Below are positions 51,541 through 59,269 of a stretch of 64,000 nucleotides of DNA, in pieces (position 1 is the stretch's first letter; every line of letters begins with the position of its first letter). This DNA is from VGMA01 sp964655475. GTDB lineage: Bacteria; Chlamydiota; Chlamydiia; Chlamydiales; VGMA01. The DNA lies in NCBI GenBank assembly GCA_964655475.1, contig CAZZMO010000001.1:62001-126000 (forward strand), given 5' to 3'. The position numbers and the translations under genes are program-made. The notes under the pieces are model-generated. The model was not told the origin of the DNA. It did not search any database and was given only the letters and a program-made list of their open reading frames with translations.

Positions 51541-52866
51541 ATGGCTTTAGGATTTATTGCTTCGGTGTTTATCGCAAAGTATGGACCTTCTGTGCTGGAT
51601 TACTTTGTGAAAGAGAGCCCTAATTATGAGGCAATTCAAAAAGATATCGATTGGACAGCGGTAGCCTCTCGTTTAGGGGGTAATGATCAGGATGTGAAGT
51701 CGATTTGCAGTGGAGCCTTTTACACCATTACGAGCGCTGCAAAAGATCGCGCTAAGGATAGGGCTACGGCGCTAGGGATCATTGCTTATTTTTACTCTAC
51801 AGGGAAATATAGTGAAGCTGATTGTAGAGAATATCAGTTCCTAACTGGGAAGAGCAATGGAGAAAAGGTCGAAGCGATTTGGCAAGTTGCTATCAAAATC
51901 ACCCCGCCAACAGATCTGATTCCGAGCAAAGTGACGGAAGTGGTAAATAGGATCATCGCATCTACTGTCTATAATCCAGAGGTCATTTTAACCCACGGTG
52001 ATGCTATTGAAGCGCACCAAGAGATCGTAGATCATTTTGATTTGCAAATAGAGACTCATGTAACTGCTTTAGAAGCATTTTTGTTGCAAGATGATCGTGA
52101 GTTAGTGTTGCTCGGTAGCACCCTCTTCAGACATTTAGCTGAAAATCATCGAGATCAAGAAAGGCTACTCCGGTTGGTGTCGTTATTGATTCAGAAAGGG
52201 CTTTACAGAAGAGAGCATTACGATGCGGCAGATAACTTTACAAAAGAGGAGCGTTTTTCTTTCCTCTTCCCAGCAGCTCCTATCCCTTTTGATCCAGAAA
52301 ATATCTTAGCCAATCCTGATCCTGAGGCTGTTTACACTCTCCTCATAGAGCACATCGATCTTGCCACCCCTAGGCACCAGCAAATTGTCACTATCTATTT
52401 TACTGACAAAAAAGAAAGTGCTCTCCATTTTGGTGAACAACTTCAAAGTCTATTAACAGAAGATGGGCCTCAGAATGGGAAACTTCAGGCTCTGATCAGC
52501 TTTTTAATCAATCAAGGGTTTTTCACGCGAGAGGAGCTCCATTTGGAAGAAGAGTATGTAGATGTGGCAAATGAAGAAAAAGAAAATAGCACTACCTCGA
52601 ATCATGCATCAATGCACACAATGAGTTCATCTGCAGTCCATTCGATCATAGGTAATCCTCCTTGTTTTATAGCTTCTTCACTTCCAAAAGCAGGGGATTG
52701 TGTATTCAAGATTCTCGATTTAGAAAATGCGATCAAGAGGTTAAAACCTCCTTCGTATGATGATAGGCCAGTGGTAGTGCCACGTCCTAAAATGCCTCTA
52801 AAGGAGAGGGTAGTCGTAGATATCAACTCGACTACAACAGAGCAAAAAGGGAAGGAAGAGGACTAG
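51541..52866 (+). CDS. Unrecognised helical protein with internal repeat
   Basis: 441 residues from ATG 51541 (GGAG site; an earlier ATG at 51493 has none). A short hydrophobic start (LGFIASVFIAKYG) precedes a largely helical body. Two related segments occur at about 185-235 and 265-335 (RLVSLLIQKGLYRREHYD, ALISFLINQGFFTREELH). The C-terminal third is Ser/Thr/Pro-rich and disordered. Conserved-domain identity unknown; the loose disordered tail is common in secreted substrates. Confidence 0.75.
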   Translation: MALGFIASVFIAKYGPSVLDYFVKESPNYEAIQKDIDWTAVASRLGGNDQDVKSICSGAFYTITSAAKDRAKDRATALGIIAYFYSTGKYSEADCREYQFLTGKSNGEKVEAIWQVAIKITPPTDLIPSKVTEVVNRIIASTVYNPEVILTHGDAIEAHQEIVDHFDLQIETHVTALEAFLLQDDRELVLLGSTLFRHLAENHRDQERLLRLVSLLIQKGLYRREHYDAADNFTKEERFSFLFPAAPIPFDPENILANPDPEAVYTLLIEHIDLATPRHQQIVTIYFTDKKESALHFGEQLQSLLTEDGPQNGKLQALISFLINQGFFTREELHLEEEYVDVANEEKENSTTSNHASMHTMSSSAVHSIIGNPPCFIASSLPKAGDCVFKILDLENAIKRLKPPSYDDRPVVVPRPKMPLKERVVVDINSTTTEQKGKEED

Positions 52867-52874
52867 AATATAAT

Positions 52875-52912
52875 GAAAGAGGTTTGACTTCTCTAAAGGT
52901 CAGATCTCTTTT
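52875..52912. terminator. Hairpin between convergent genes
   Basis: 52875-52888 (GAAAGAGGTTTGAC) pairs with 52899-52912 across a 10-nt loop, with several G-T pairs. It lies between the unknown protein gene and the convergent yitT-type gene. No T-run follows on either strand. Confidence 0.45.
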
Positions 52913-52932
52913 CAGAAGCTAGACACTTATTT

Positions 52933-53844
52933 TTAGGAGCCTTTGCCGCCGAGCATGGGGTGTTTTTTGCGACGCACTTTCTTCTTTGTTGTTTTACCGT
53001 AGACCACCTCGTGGAGATTTTGTACGGTGATGAATGCATGTGGGTCTTCATGCAAGATGACCTCTTTGAGATCAGATAGGTCGAGACGCTCTACGATAAC
53101 GAACTGTACTTCCCTGTCATCCCCTGAGTAGCCCCCTTTGCCGTAGAGGACAGTCAGCCCAAGGCCAAGCTTATTCATGACTGCTTCAGCTACAGCTTCT
53201 GGAACATTCGAAATGATCATGACCGATTTCAACTCATCGAGTCCAACGATGACCATATCCATGATTTTGAACGCGACAATGTAGGTCAAAAGTGACTTCA
53301 CAGCAATGTGCCAATCCCAAAAGATCGCGCCATACGCTCCAAAGACAAAGACGTTTGCCACGAGGACAACTTGCCCTACAGTGAACCCTTTTTGCCTGTT
53401 GATGATGATCCCGAGGATCTCTGTACCATCAAGACAGCCCCCGTTTCTAATGATCAGTCCCACACCGACACCTAAAATAGCTCCACCAAGGGCGATGATC
53501 TCGAGGGAGTCACCAAAGAAAGGTGGGGCGTTTTCCAAAATGACGAGGAACGCTGCGAATAAAAGGACTGCAATGAACATCTGGATGACAAAGGTGCGCC
53601 TGATGTACTTGTAGGCGAGATAAATAAAAGGTAGGTTGAAAATAACGAGAAAGAGGGAGATCCACTGATCACCCACAAGGCGCCCAACAATCAACGAAAC
53701 CCCTACAATCCCACCGTCAATCAAGAGGTTGGGGTAAAGAAAAATGCGGATCGAAACTGCAGCTAAAAATGAGCCTAGCATGATCCAAAAGTAGGATATG
53801 AGAAGTTGTGACGGTTTTTTCCAGACAAAATGATCTTGGGCCAT
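52933..53844 (-). CDS. YitT family membrane protein
   Basis: 303 residues. Five or six N-terminal hydrophobic helices (YitT_membrane, DUF161-like: LIDGGIVGVSLIVGRLVGD, GGCLDGTEILGI), then a cytoplasmic DUF2179 domain (SVMIISNVPEAVAEAVMNKLGLGLTVL, DDREVQFVIVER). Family function unknown; several copies are usual in Chlamydiae. The C-terminal tail is Lys/Arg-rich (KKKVRRKKHP). 2 bp after the DUF6629 gene. Confidence 0.88.
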   Translation of the reverse strand: MAQDHFVWKKPSQLLISYFWIMLGSFLAAVSIRIFLYPNLLIDGGIVGVSLIVGRLVGDQWISLFLVIFNLPFIYLAYKYIRRTFVIQMFIAVLLFAAFLVILENAPPFFGDSLEIIALGGAILGVGVGLIIRNGGCLDGTEILGIIINRQKGFTVGQVVLVANVFVFGAYGAIFWDWHIAVKSLLTYIVAFKIMDMVIVGLDELKSVMIISNVPEAVAEAVMNKLGLGLTVLYGKGGYSGDDREVQFVIVERLDLSDLKEVILHEDPHAFITVQNLHEVVYGKTTKKKVRRKKHPMLGGKGS

Positions 53845-53846
53845 AG

Positions 53847-54497
53847 TTAGATACTCAACTCAGTTTCTTGGTATGTAATCCATAGGGTAAAGAGGGATAT
53901 TAATGCACTAAAAAAGCACCAGATCGAAACAAAAGCGTACTGATTGATCCAATAGCTCACAAGAGCAAAGAGGGTAAATGTGCCTCCCAAAATTTTCACC
54001 GTTACACGTGAGGAGAAAAAGGTAGGTCCGATCGCTGCCAGGAAGTAGAGCAAAAATCCTACGCTGTGAGGAGGCGCACATGAGCTCGAATAGCAAATGG
54101 ATCGGTTTAACACAATCGCAGAAAGGCTTTCTCTGTCGGCAAAGTGGTAAAGAAGAGATCCGATTCCAACGAGGGTCCCAAAAATGGTAAAGGCAATGAA
54201 TAAGCGGTGCTTTCTCTCTTCAATAAAATAGAGGGAGAAGGGGATCCAAAAAGGCCAAAAAAAGAGGGCAAAAAAGAGGTACGCCAGGACAAATGTATGC
54301 AATTCTGCTTGAAAGTTTCTCTCTAATGACCACCAGACGAGACCTTCACAAAATTGTTGGAGAGAGAAGATGAGGGGTAAGCAGGCAAAAGGGAAAAAGC
54401 GCCATTGTCTTCTTTTTGAGACGAGACCTATGGATGTCGCTCCGACTAATGCTAAAACGCCACTGGCGATGAAGCTAACTTCTTTGGAGAAACACAT
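53847..54497 (-). CDS. DUF6629-type membrane protein
   Basis: 216 residues with about seven hydrophobic segments. The N-terminus MCFSKEVSFIASGVLALVG matches the MCFSxxxSF opening of DUF6629 proteins. Further conserved-looking pieces are FACLPLIFSLQQFCEGLVW and a Cys-rich loop SSSCAPPH. Function unknown. Co-transcribed with the yitT-type gene. Confidence 0.75.
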   Translation of the reverse strand: MCFSKEVSFIASGVLALVGATSIGLVSKRRQWRFFPFACLPLIFSLQQFCEGLVWWSLERNFQAELHTFVLAYLFFALFFWPFWIPFSLYFIEERKHRLFIAFTIFGTLVGIGSLLYHFADRESLSAIVLNRSICYSSSCAPPHSVGFLLYFLAAIGPTFFSSRVTVKILGGTFTLFALVSYWINQYAFVSIWCFFSALISLFTLWITYQETELSI

Positions 54498-54511
54498 AAG
54501 GCTCCTTTAAA

Positions 54512-54588
54512 TGGCGCGGTGGACGGGACTCGAACCCGCAACTTCTAGCGTGACAGGCTAGTGCTCTAACCGATTGAACTACCACCGC
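54512..54588 (-). tRNA. tRNA-Asp (GTC)
   Basis: Reading from 54588 leftward: acceptor GCGGTGG pairs with CCACCGC; D-arm, anticodon loop CTGTCAC (anticodon GTC), T-loop GTTCGAGTC, discriminator G. The 3' CCA is encoded (54514-54512). Adjacent to tRNA-Val on the same strand. Confidence 0.95.
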
Positions 54589-54602
54589 ATCTATTAAACC
54601 AT

Positions 54603-54674
54603 TGGGCGCAAAAGGATTCGAACCTATGACCGTCTGCGTGTAAGGCAGATGCTCTACCGCTGAGCTATACGCCC
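54603..54674 (-). tRNA. tRNA-Val (TAC)
   Basis: Reading from 54674 leftward: acceptor GGGCGTA/TGCGCCC (one G-T pair), anticodon loop CTTACAC (anticodon TAC), T-loop GTTCGAATC, discriminator A. CCA not encoded. First of the Val-Asp pair. Confidence 0.95.
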
Positions 54675-54689
54675 CCAGCGATGCAAAGT

Positions 54690-54718
54690 AGTTTAATTGG
54701 ACATGAAATTTTTCACAA
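54690..54718 (-). promoter_or_regulatory. Candidate tRNA promoter
   Basis: Minus strand TTGTGA (54718-54713), 17-bp spacer, TAAACT (54695-54690), 16 bases before tRNA-Val. It overlaps the candidate plus-strand promoter for the lipoprotein gene. Confidence 0.4.
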
Positions 54719-54726
54719 GTTAATAT
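54697..54726 (+). promoter_or_regulatory. Candidate promoter of the lipoprotein gene
   Basis: TTGGAC (54697-54702), 18-bp spacer, TAATAT (54721-54726). The ATG at 54733 lies where transcription would begin, and no ribosome site is present. Confidence 0.4.
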
Positions 54727-54732
54727 TTTGGT

Positions 54733-55164
54733 ATGCGCGCATATTTTTTGCTTTTTTTGTTTCTCCTAGGCTGTCAGCCCAATAGCCCTGACGATTTTCA
54801 GAGTGAAGGGGCCGCACTAGCTAAGGCTTTGGTGCTCGATTTAAGGGAAATTCAATCGAGAGAGGATTTTCTGTTGGCTGCGCCGAAAGTGAAAAAAAAG
54901 GTCCAAAAATTTGTCGATCTGATGATTTTAGCCGCTGAATATCACAATAAACACAAAGAAGAGCTTCAAAAATCAGAGGAGGGGGATCGCTACTACAGCC
55001 ATCTTCTACTAGAAGAGTTTAAAAGAATTTATGCAATTCAGGGGTGTCAGGAGGTTATGGAGACTCTCCAGAGGGATTCTTTACACCAGTTAGATGCCTA
55101 CTTAAAGACTCTTCAAGAGAAGCAAGCTTGTCCTGGTGATGTCGATAGAAGACCTCGTCGGTGA
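54733..55164 (+). CDS. Small lipoprotein
   Basis: 143 residues. Short hydrophobic signal and lipobox FLLGC with the lipidated Cys at residue 14, then a helical charged domain. No family recognised. Its last 110 bp overlap the convergent surE 3' end, which is longer than usual, so either the C-terminus of one has drifted or both are tightly packed. Confidence 0.75.
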   Translation: MRAYFLLFLFLLGCQPNSPDDFQSEGAALAKALVLDLREIQSREDFLLAAPKVKKKVQKFVDLMILAAEYHNKHKEELQKSEEGDRYYSHLLLEEFKRIYAIQGCQEVMETLQRDSLHQLDAYLKTLQEKQACPGDVDRRPRR

Positions 55165-55891
55165 GATCGTGCGCCCTGATCGGAGTCACAGTGATGAATC
55201 CTTGATGGAGAAGGTGGGTGTCACTCTCTTCATCTTCCTCTTCTTGCATCCAAGTGCCGAGGTGTTTAAAAATCCTCTTATGATTATCTGAGGTGATCTC
55301 TTCAACAGATTGTCTCCAGTAGCTCGAACCTTGTTTTGCTAAACGAATCCCTTTGAAATTCCCATCTTCTCGGTAGGGAAAATTGACACTCAGAACGATA
55401 TTCTTCGGGATCGGATGCTCGATGAAGTGGCTAATGATGTTTGGAATGTAGGGCTTTGCATGGGAATAAATCGGATTTTTCGCATCATCTTCTTCAAAAA
55501 TATGGGAAAACGCAATCGCTGGGACGCCATGAAAGCTTGCATGGATCGCATTCGCAATCGTTCCACTGTAAATGACGTTTTTAGCGTGGTTGCCGCCGTT
55601 ATTGATCCCTGAGATGACAAAGTCTGGGGGTGAGGTGAAGAACTTCTCCAGGCCGATTTTAACCGCATCTACGGGGGTCCCGTAGATCTTCCAAGCTTCA
55701 ACGTTTTGTTCCCACTCCACCTTCTCAGCATGCACTTCGTCGTAGACTGTATTGCTAGCTCCTTTTGAAGATTGGTTGTGAGCAGGAGCTGCAATCACAA
55801 TATCAGCAAAGTCTTTGAGGGCGTCCCAAAGGGCATAAATGCCTGGGGCGTGGATCCCGTCATCATTACAAATCAGTAAGCGAGGCTTCAT
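55055..55891 (-). CDS. surE: 5'/3'-nucleotidase SurE
   Basis: 278 residues. N-terminal LLICNDDGIHAPGIYALWDAL carries the metal-binding Asp pair; VISGINNGGNHAKNVIYSGTIANA is the second family motif and RAHDLTDE a late conserved segment. It dephosphorylates nucleoside monophosphates. Its ATG lies 26 bp inside putP. Confidence 0.95.
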   Translation of the reverse strand: MKPRLLICNDDGIHAPGIYALWDALKDFADIVIAAPAHNQSSKGASNTVYDEVHAEKVEWEQNVEAWKIYGTPVDAVKIGLEKFFTSPPDFVISGINNGGNHAKNVIYSGTIANAIHASFHGVPAIAFSHIFEEDDAKNPIYSHAKPYIPNIISHFIEHPIPKNIVLSVNFPYREDGNFKGIRLAKQGSSYWRQSVEEITSDNHKRIFKHLGTWMQEEEDEESDTHLLHQGFITVTPIRAHDLTDEVFYRHHQDKLASLEESLSRHLTGVKNPSGESP

Positions 55892-57302
55892 ACATACCTG
55901 TCGTCAAATGTTTAGTTGCGAGCGAAACGAGCCAGATCGATAGAGAACTCAATGCAAAAGCGGGGATCAGTGTCGGAACCTCAAAGCTAAAGAGGCGATT
56001 GATGAGTGGCCACACTGCTGCAATTGTTGTTCCTACGATGATTCCTGCCCAAGCTCCATACTTATTCGCCTGTTTTGAATAGAGACTAAAGAGGACGAGT
56101 GGTCCAAATGAGGCTCCAAGGCCAAACCAAGCATACGAAACAATGTCAAAAATCGAGCTCGTCGTGAATAAAGAGATTACATAAGTAATCGCTGCAATCA
56201 CGAGGATGTTGATTCTCGATACGATGATGAGTTCACGAGAGGAGGCGTTTTTTCTTAAGATTTTTTTGTAGAAATCTTCGGTCAAGTTCGAGACAAGGAC
56301 TAAAATTTGAGAGTCGGTACAAGTAATGGTGGTCCCCAAGATAGCGCAGAGGATAAACACCGCAAGAAGTGGCGCAAAAGAATCGAGCACCATGTTGATG
56401 AATACCAGTTGAGAATCGGCAAGGCCATTTTGAAAATAGACAATCCCCACAAGACCAATCAAGGTCGCGCCGAGTAGCGAAAAGAGCTGCCATGTCATGC
56501 CCACCCATTTCGACTTAGGGATGTCCTTGGGGTTTTTAATCCCCATGAACTTGGTCACAATGTGCGGCTGGCCAAAGTAGCCAAGACCCCAGCTCGTCAT
56601 CGAAAAGAAGATCGAGAGGAGGGTTGCAGGCTTCCAATCAGGGATCAGCGCTGCCATTTTCACATGGCTTAAAACCTCAAAACCACCCATCTTGTAAATC
56701 ATGAAGAAGGGGACAAAGAGGATCACAACAAACAAAAAGAGCCCTTGAAAGAGATCAGTCCACGCCAATGTGATATAGCCGCCGATCAAGAGGTAGGGTA
56801 AAATAATGAACACACCAATTGTTACCCCAATTGGGTATGGAATGTGAAAGAGGGTCTGCATCAGAAGACCAAGGCTCACAAGCCCCGTCGAGATGTAGAC
56901 GATGTAAAAAATAAAAGATGATATGGCGGTAAAGATCCTGATCGCTCCCGAGGTGTCGTTAAATCGACTTTCGAAGAAGGAGGAGAGGGTTAGGCTTTCA
57001 TACTTTTCCGTCATGATGCGGATTTTCGGAGCGACGAATTGCCAGTTCAGAAACATGAACAAGCTGAGGCCAATCGCGACCCACACCTTGATCATTCCGA
57101 ATGAAAATAGGACTGCAGGGTAGGCCATGAAAATCCAGCTGCTCATATCACTTGCGTGGGCAGCCAGGGCTGTGACCCAAAAATTCATTTTGCGGCTTCC
57201 GAGGAGAAAGTCATTCGATGTTTGCCTCTTTTTTCGAGAAGCAACCCCGACAGCGAGCAAAATGAGTGTATATAAAAGAACGGGAAAAATTGCTGAGTTC
57301 AT
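55866..57302 (-). CDS. putP: Sodium/solute symporter, PutP (proline) type
   Basis: 478 residues, about 13 helices, SSS family. Features: NDFLLGSRKMNFWVTALAAHASDMSSW (Na+ site region), GGYITLAWTDLFQGL and GYFGQPHIVTKFM. Length and these motifs favour the proline branch; other substrates (pantothenate, sugars) are possible. Operon partner of surE. Confidence 0.9.
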   Translation of the reverse strand: MNSAIFPVLLYTLILLAVGVASRKKRQTSNDFLLGSRKMNFWVTALAAHASDMSSWIFMAYPAVLFSFGMIKVWVAIGLSLFMFLNWQFVAPKIRIMTEKYESLTLSSFFESRFNDTSGAIRIFTAISSFIFYIVYISTGLVSLGLLMQTLFHIPYPIGVTIGVFIILPYLLIGGYITLAWTDLFQGLFLFVVILFVPFFMIYKMGGFEVLSHVKMAALIPDWKPATLLSIFFSMTSWGLGYFGQPHIVTKFMGIKNPKDIPKSKWVGMTWQLFSLLGATLIGLVGIVYFQNGLADSQLVFINMVLDSFAPLLAVFILCAILGTTITCTDSQILVLVSNLTEDFYKKILRKNASSRELIIVSRINILVIAAITYVISLFTTSSIFDIVSYAWFGLGASFGPLVLFSLYSKQANKYGAWAGIIVGTTIAAVWPLINRLFSFEVPTLIPAFALSSLSIWLVSLATKHLTTGMYEASLTDL

Positions 57303-57356
57303 GGGGCCATTATAGGGAATGGAAATTTATTCTGCTATAGATTATACCCAAAAGCT

Positions 57357-57920
57357 ATGAAACCGATACATGACCATGGTTACTGGTGTGGAAAAGATGT
57401 GCTAGAGCAGCACGCCTTTGATCCCTATCTCGGCCGTGAGCTCGTCCATTTTTTTCTCGAGGAAAAGGCAAAAAGTGTCGCTGACTTTGGATGCGGACTT
57501 GCCGATTATGTAAAAATGTTGAGAGTGTATCATATTGACTGTCAAGGGTTTGACGGTAATCCTGATACGCCATCACTTACAGATGGGGTGGCTGAGGTGC
57601 TCGACTTGAGCCAGCCGTTCAGACTCAATAAATCTTTCGACTGGGTCCTTTCTCTCGAAGTGGGGGAGCACATTCCTCCTCTCTATGAATCTACCTTCAT
57701 CGAGAATCTTGAGAGGCATGCAAAAGTAGGGATCTTGCTCAGCTGGGGGATTGAGGGGCAAGGGGGCTTTGGCCATGTCAATTTGAGAAATAACGATTAC
57801 ATCAAAAAGCTCTTTCGAGATAAGGGGTATCGTGATGATCTTCTTGTGGAACAGAGGCTAAGAGAACATGCTTCTCTCTCTTGGTTTAAAAAGACCTTGA
57901 TGGTCTTTCGGAAAATCTAG
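57357..57920 (+). CDS. SAM-dependent methyltransferase-like protein
   Basis: 187 residues, class I fold. Motif I is ADFGCGLADYVKML; the acidic residue in GFDGNP and DWVLSLEVGEHIP (motif IV region) follow. Substrate unknown. No ribosome site; a TATACC lies just before the ATG. Stop codons interlock with ttcA (CTAG). Confidence 0.82.
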   Translation: MKPIHDHGYWCGKDVLEQHAFDPYLGRELVHFFLEEKAKSVADFGCGLADYVKMLRVYHIDCQGFDGNPDTPSLTDGVAEVLDLSQPFRLNKSFDWVLSLEVGEHIPPLYESTFIENLERHAKVGILLSWGIEGQGGFGHVNLRNNDYIKKLFRDKGYRDDLLVEQRLREHASLSWFKKTLMVFRKI

Positions 57921-58657
57921 GGATTCAAGGCTTTTTTCGATCCTGAGGTGAGCGAGGCGAGGGCAAGATTTTCTCTTGCGTTCGGGAAGGAATTTTCGAG
58001 GTAGTCGAGTATTTCTTTTACCTCTTTTCGCTTCGAGGTTGCACCGACTGGGCATTGACACATGATTCTCATGAAGTCGTAGTGTCTTGCAAACGCCTCA
58101 ATCTGTTTTTCGCTGGCGTAAATGAGGGGGCGGATGATGGTGATTCCCATCTTCTGCATCGGCACCATCGGAAGGTTAGCTGCGAATTCCCCTTTGTGGA
58201 GGAGGTTCATGAGGAGTGTTTGGACGCTATCATCTTTGTGGTGCCCAAAGGCTATTCTGTCGATCCCTTTCTCCCTAGCCGCATCAAAAAGGAGCTTTCT
58301 TCTTTCCCGAGAGCAGGGGTAGCAGGAGAGCTTTTCTAATGTTTGAGTCGAATTTCGGATGACGAGTTCAATGCCGAGCTCTTCGCAGATCGAGCCTAAA
58401 TAATCTTTTGTCATGGAGGGGCCACAAGAAAAGGCTCCAGTCACATGAAAGGCGGTGATTTTAAATGGGGGAAACCCTCTTCCAGAAATTGCATGGAGTA
58501 AAAAGAGGAGGGTGAGGGAGTCTTTCCCACCACTCAGTGCAAGTCCAAGATGATCGACTCCTTCCAAAAGTGAAAAGTCATAGAGGGCTTTTCGCGAGAG
58601 GCTTTCTAAGATTTTTCCCGCTCCAGTGAATGGAGGTTTCGGTATACTTTTACTCAT
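57917..58657 (-). CDS. ttcA: tRNA 2-thiocytidine biosynthesis protein TtcA
   Basis: 246 residues. PP-loop ALSGGKDSLTLL, the catalytic CYPCSRERRK (CxxC), and GHHKDDSVQTLLMNLLHKGE are diagnostic of the TtcA branch of PP-loop ATPases. It thiolates C32 of some tRNAs with an iron-sulfur cluster. The SEC-C protein gene lies divergently upstream. Confidence 0.92.
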   Translation of the reverse strand: MSKSIPKPPFTGAGKILESLSRKALYDFSLLEGVDHLGLALSGGKDSLTLLFLLHAISGRGFPPFKITAFHVTGAFSCGPSMTKDYLGSICEELGIELVIRNSTQTLEKLSCYPCSRERRKLLFDAAREKGIDRIAFGHHKDDSVQTLLMNLLHKGEFAANLPMVPMQKMGITIIRPLIYASEKQIEAFARHYDFMRIMCQCPVGATSKRKEVKEILDYLENSFPNARENLALASLTSGSKKALNP

Positions 58658-58704
58658 GAATTTATTATCCTACTGGGATAAATATCATAATTCGAAGGTT
58701 TTCG

Positions 58705-58950
58705 ATGTCAAGTGCAAAAACCAACCGCAATGACCCTTGCCCGTGTGGATCGGGAAAAAAATTCAAGAAGTGCTGCGCTTTGAAAGGGGGCATGCAAAAA
58801 TATCAGACTTCTGTTCTCAAATCAGGAGCTGGTGGATTCATCAATCAAATTTCTCAATTTGGTTCAGCAATGAAGGAAAAGCAAGAGGCTCTCGAATCAA
58901 AAAAGATCATCGCGAATATTAAAAAAGCGCCTGAAGAGAAAACCTCTTGA
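58705..58950 (+). CDS. Small SEC-C motif protein
   Basis: 81 residues. N-terminal NRNDPCPCGSGKKFKKCC is a SEC-C zinc motif, as in the SecA tail and in Map of this window; the rest is a helical basic tail. SEC-C modules bind SecB or ribosomal proteins. Possible role in targeting or in ribosome contact, unproven. Confidence 0.82.
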   Translation: MSSAKTNRNDPCPCGSGKKFKKCCALKGGMQKYQTSVLKSGAGGFINQISQFGSAMKEKQEALESKKIIANIKKAPEEKTS

Positions 58951-58976
58951 GACAAAAAGAACTTTTTTGTTAACCT
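58947..58976 (+). promoter_or_regulatory. Weak candidate promoter for tRNA-Thr/Tyr
   Basis: TTGAGA (58947-58952), 18-bp spacer, TAACCT (58971-58976), about 15 bases before tRNA-Thr. Poor match at -10. Confidence 0.25.
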
Positions 58977-58991
58977 CTTGTCCATCATTTT

Positions 58992-59064
58992 GCTGGCTTA
59001 GCTCAATTGGTAGAGCACCTGACTTGTAATCAGGGGGTTGAGGGTTCAAGTCCTTTAGCCAGCA
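58992..59064 (+). tRNA. tRNA-Thr (TGT)
   Basis: Acceptor GCTGGCT pairs with AGCCAGC; D-loop AGCTCAATTGGTAGAGCA, anticodon loop CTTGTAA (anticodon TGT), T-loop GTTCAAGTC, discriminator A. CCA not encoded. Confidence 0.95.
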
Positions 59065-59073
59065 ACCCTTTAT

Positions 59074-59156
59074 GGGGGTGTCGCATAGCGGCCAATTGCA
59101 GGAGACTGTAAATCTCTCGACTCACGTCTACGCTGGTTCGAATCCGGCCACCCCCA
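59074..59156 (+). tRNA. tRNA-Tyr (GTA)
   Basis: Type II tRNA with a long variable arm. Acceptor GGGGGTG/CACCCCC; anticodon loop CTGTAAA (anticodon GTA); T-loop GTTCGAATC; discriminator A. It follows tRNA-Thr by 9 bp, a common bacterial Thr-Tyr pair. Confidence 0.95.
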
Positions 59157-59269
59157 TATGGTTTTTTCTCTCGATTCTTCACATCTACATACCTCTCCTG
59201 ATAGCTTAAACGAGCTTGAAACTTATCTCTGTTTACTGTTACTGTTATTGGCCTAATGTAGGAGTAAAA

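Noticed and set aside
58705..58950. SEC-C protein as a SecA fragment
   Set aside because: Only the zinc motif is shared. The rest is a short helical tail and there is no secA sequence around it, so it reads as an independent small gene.
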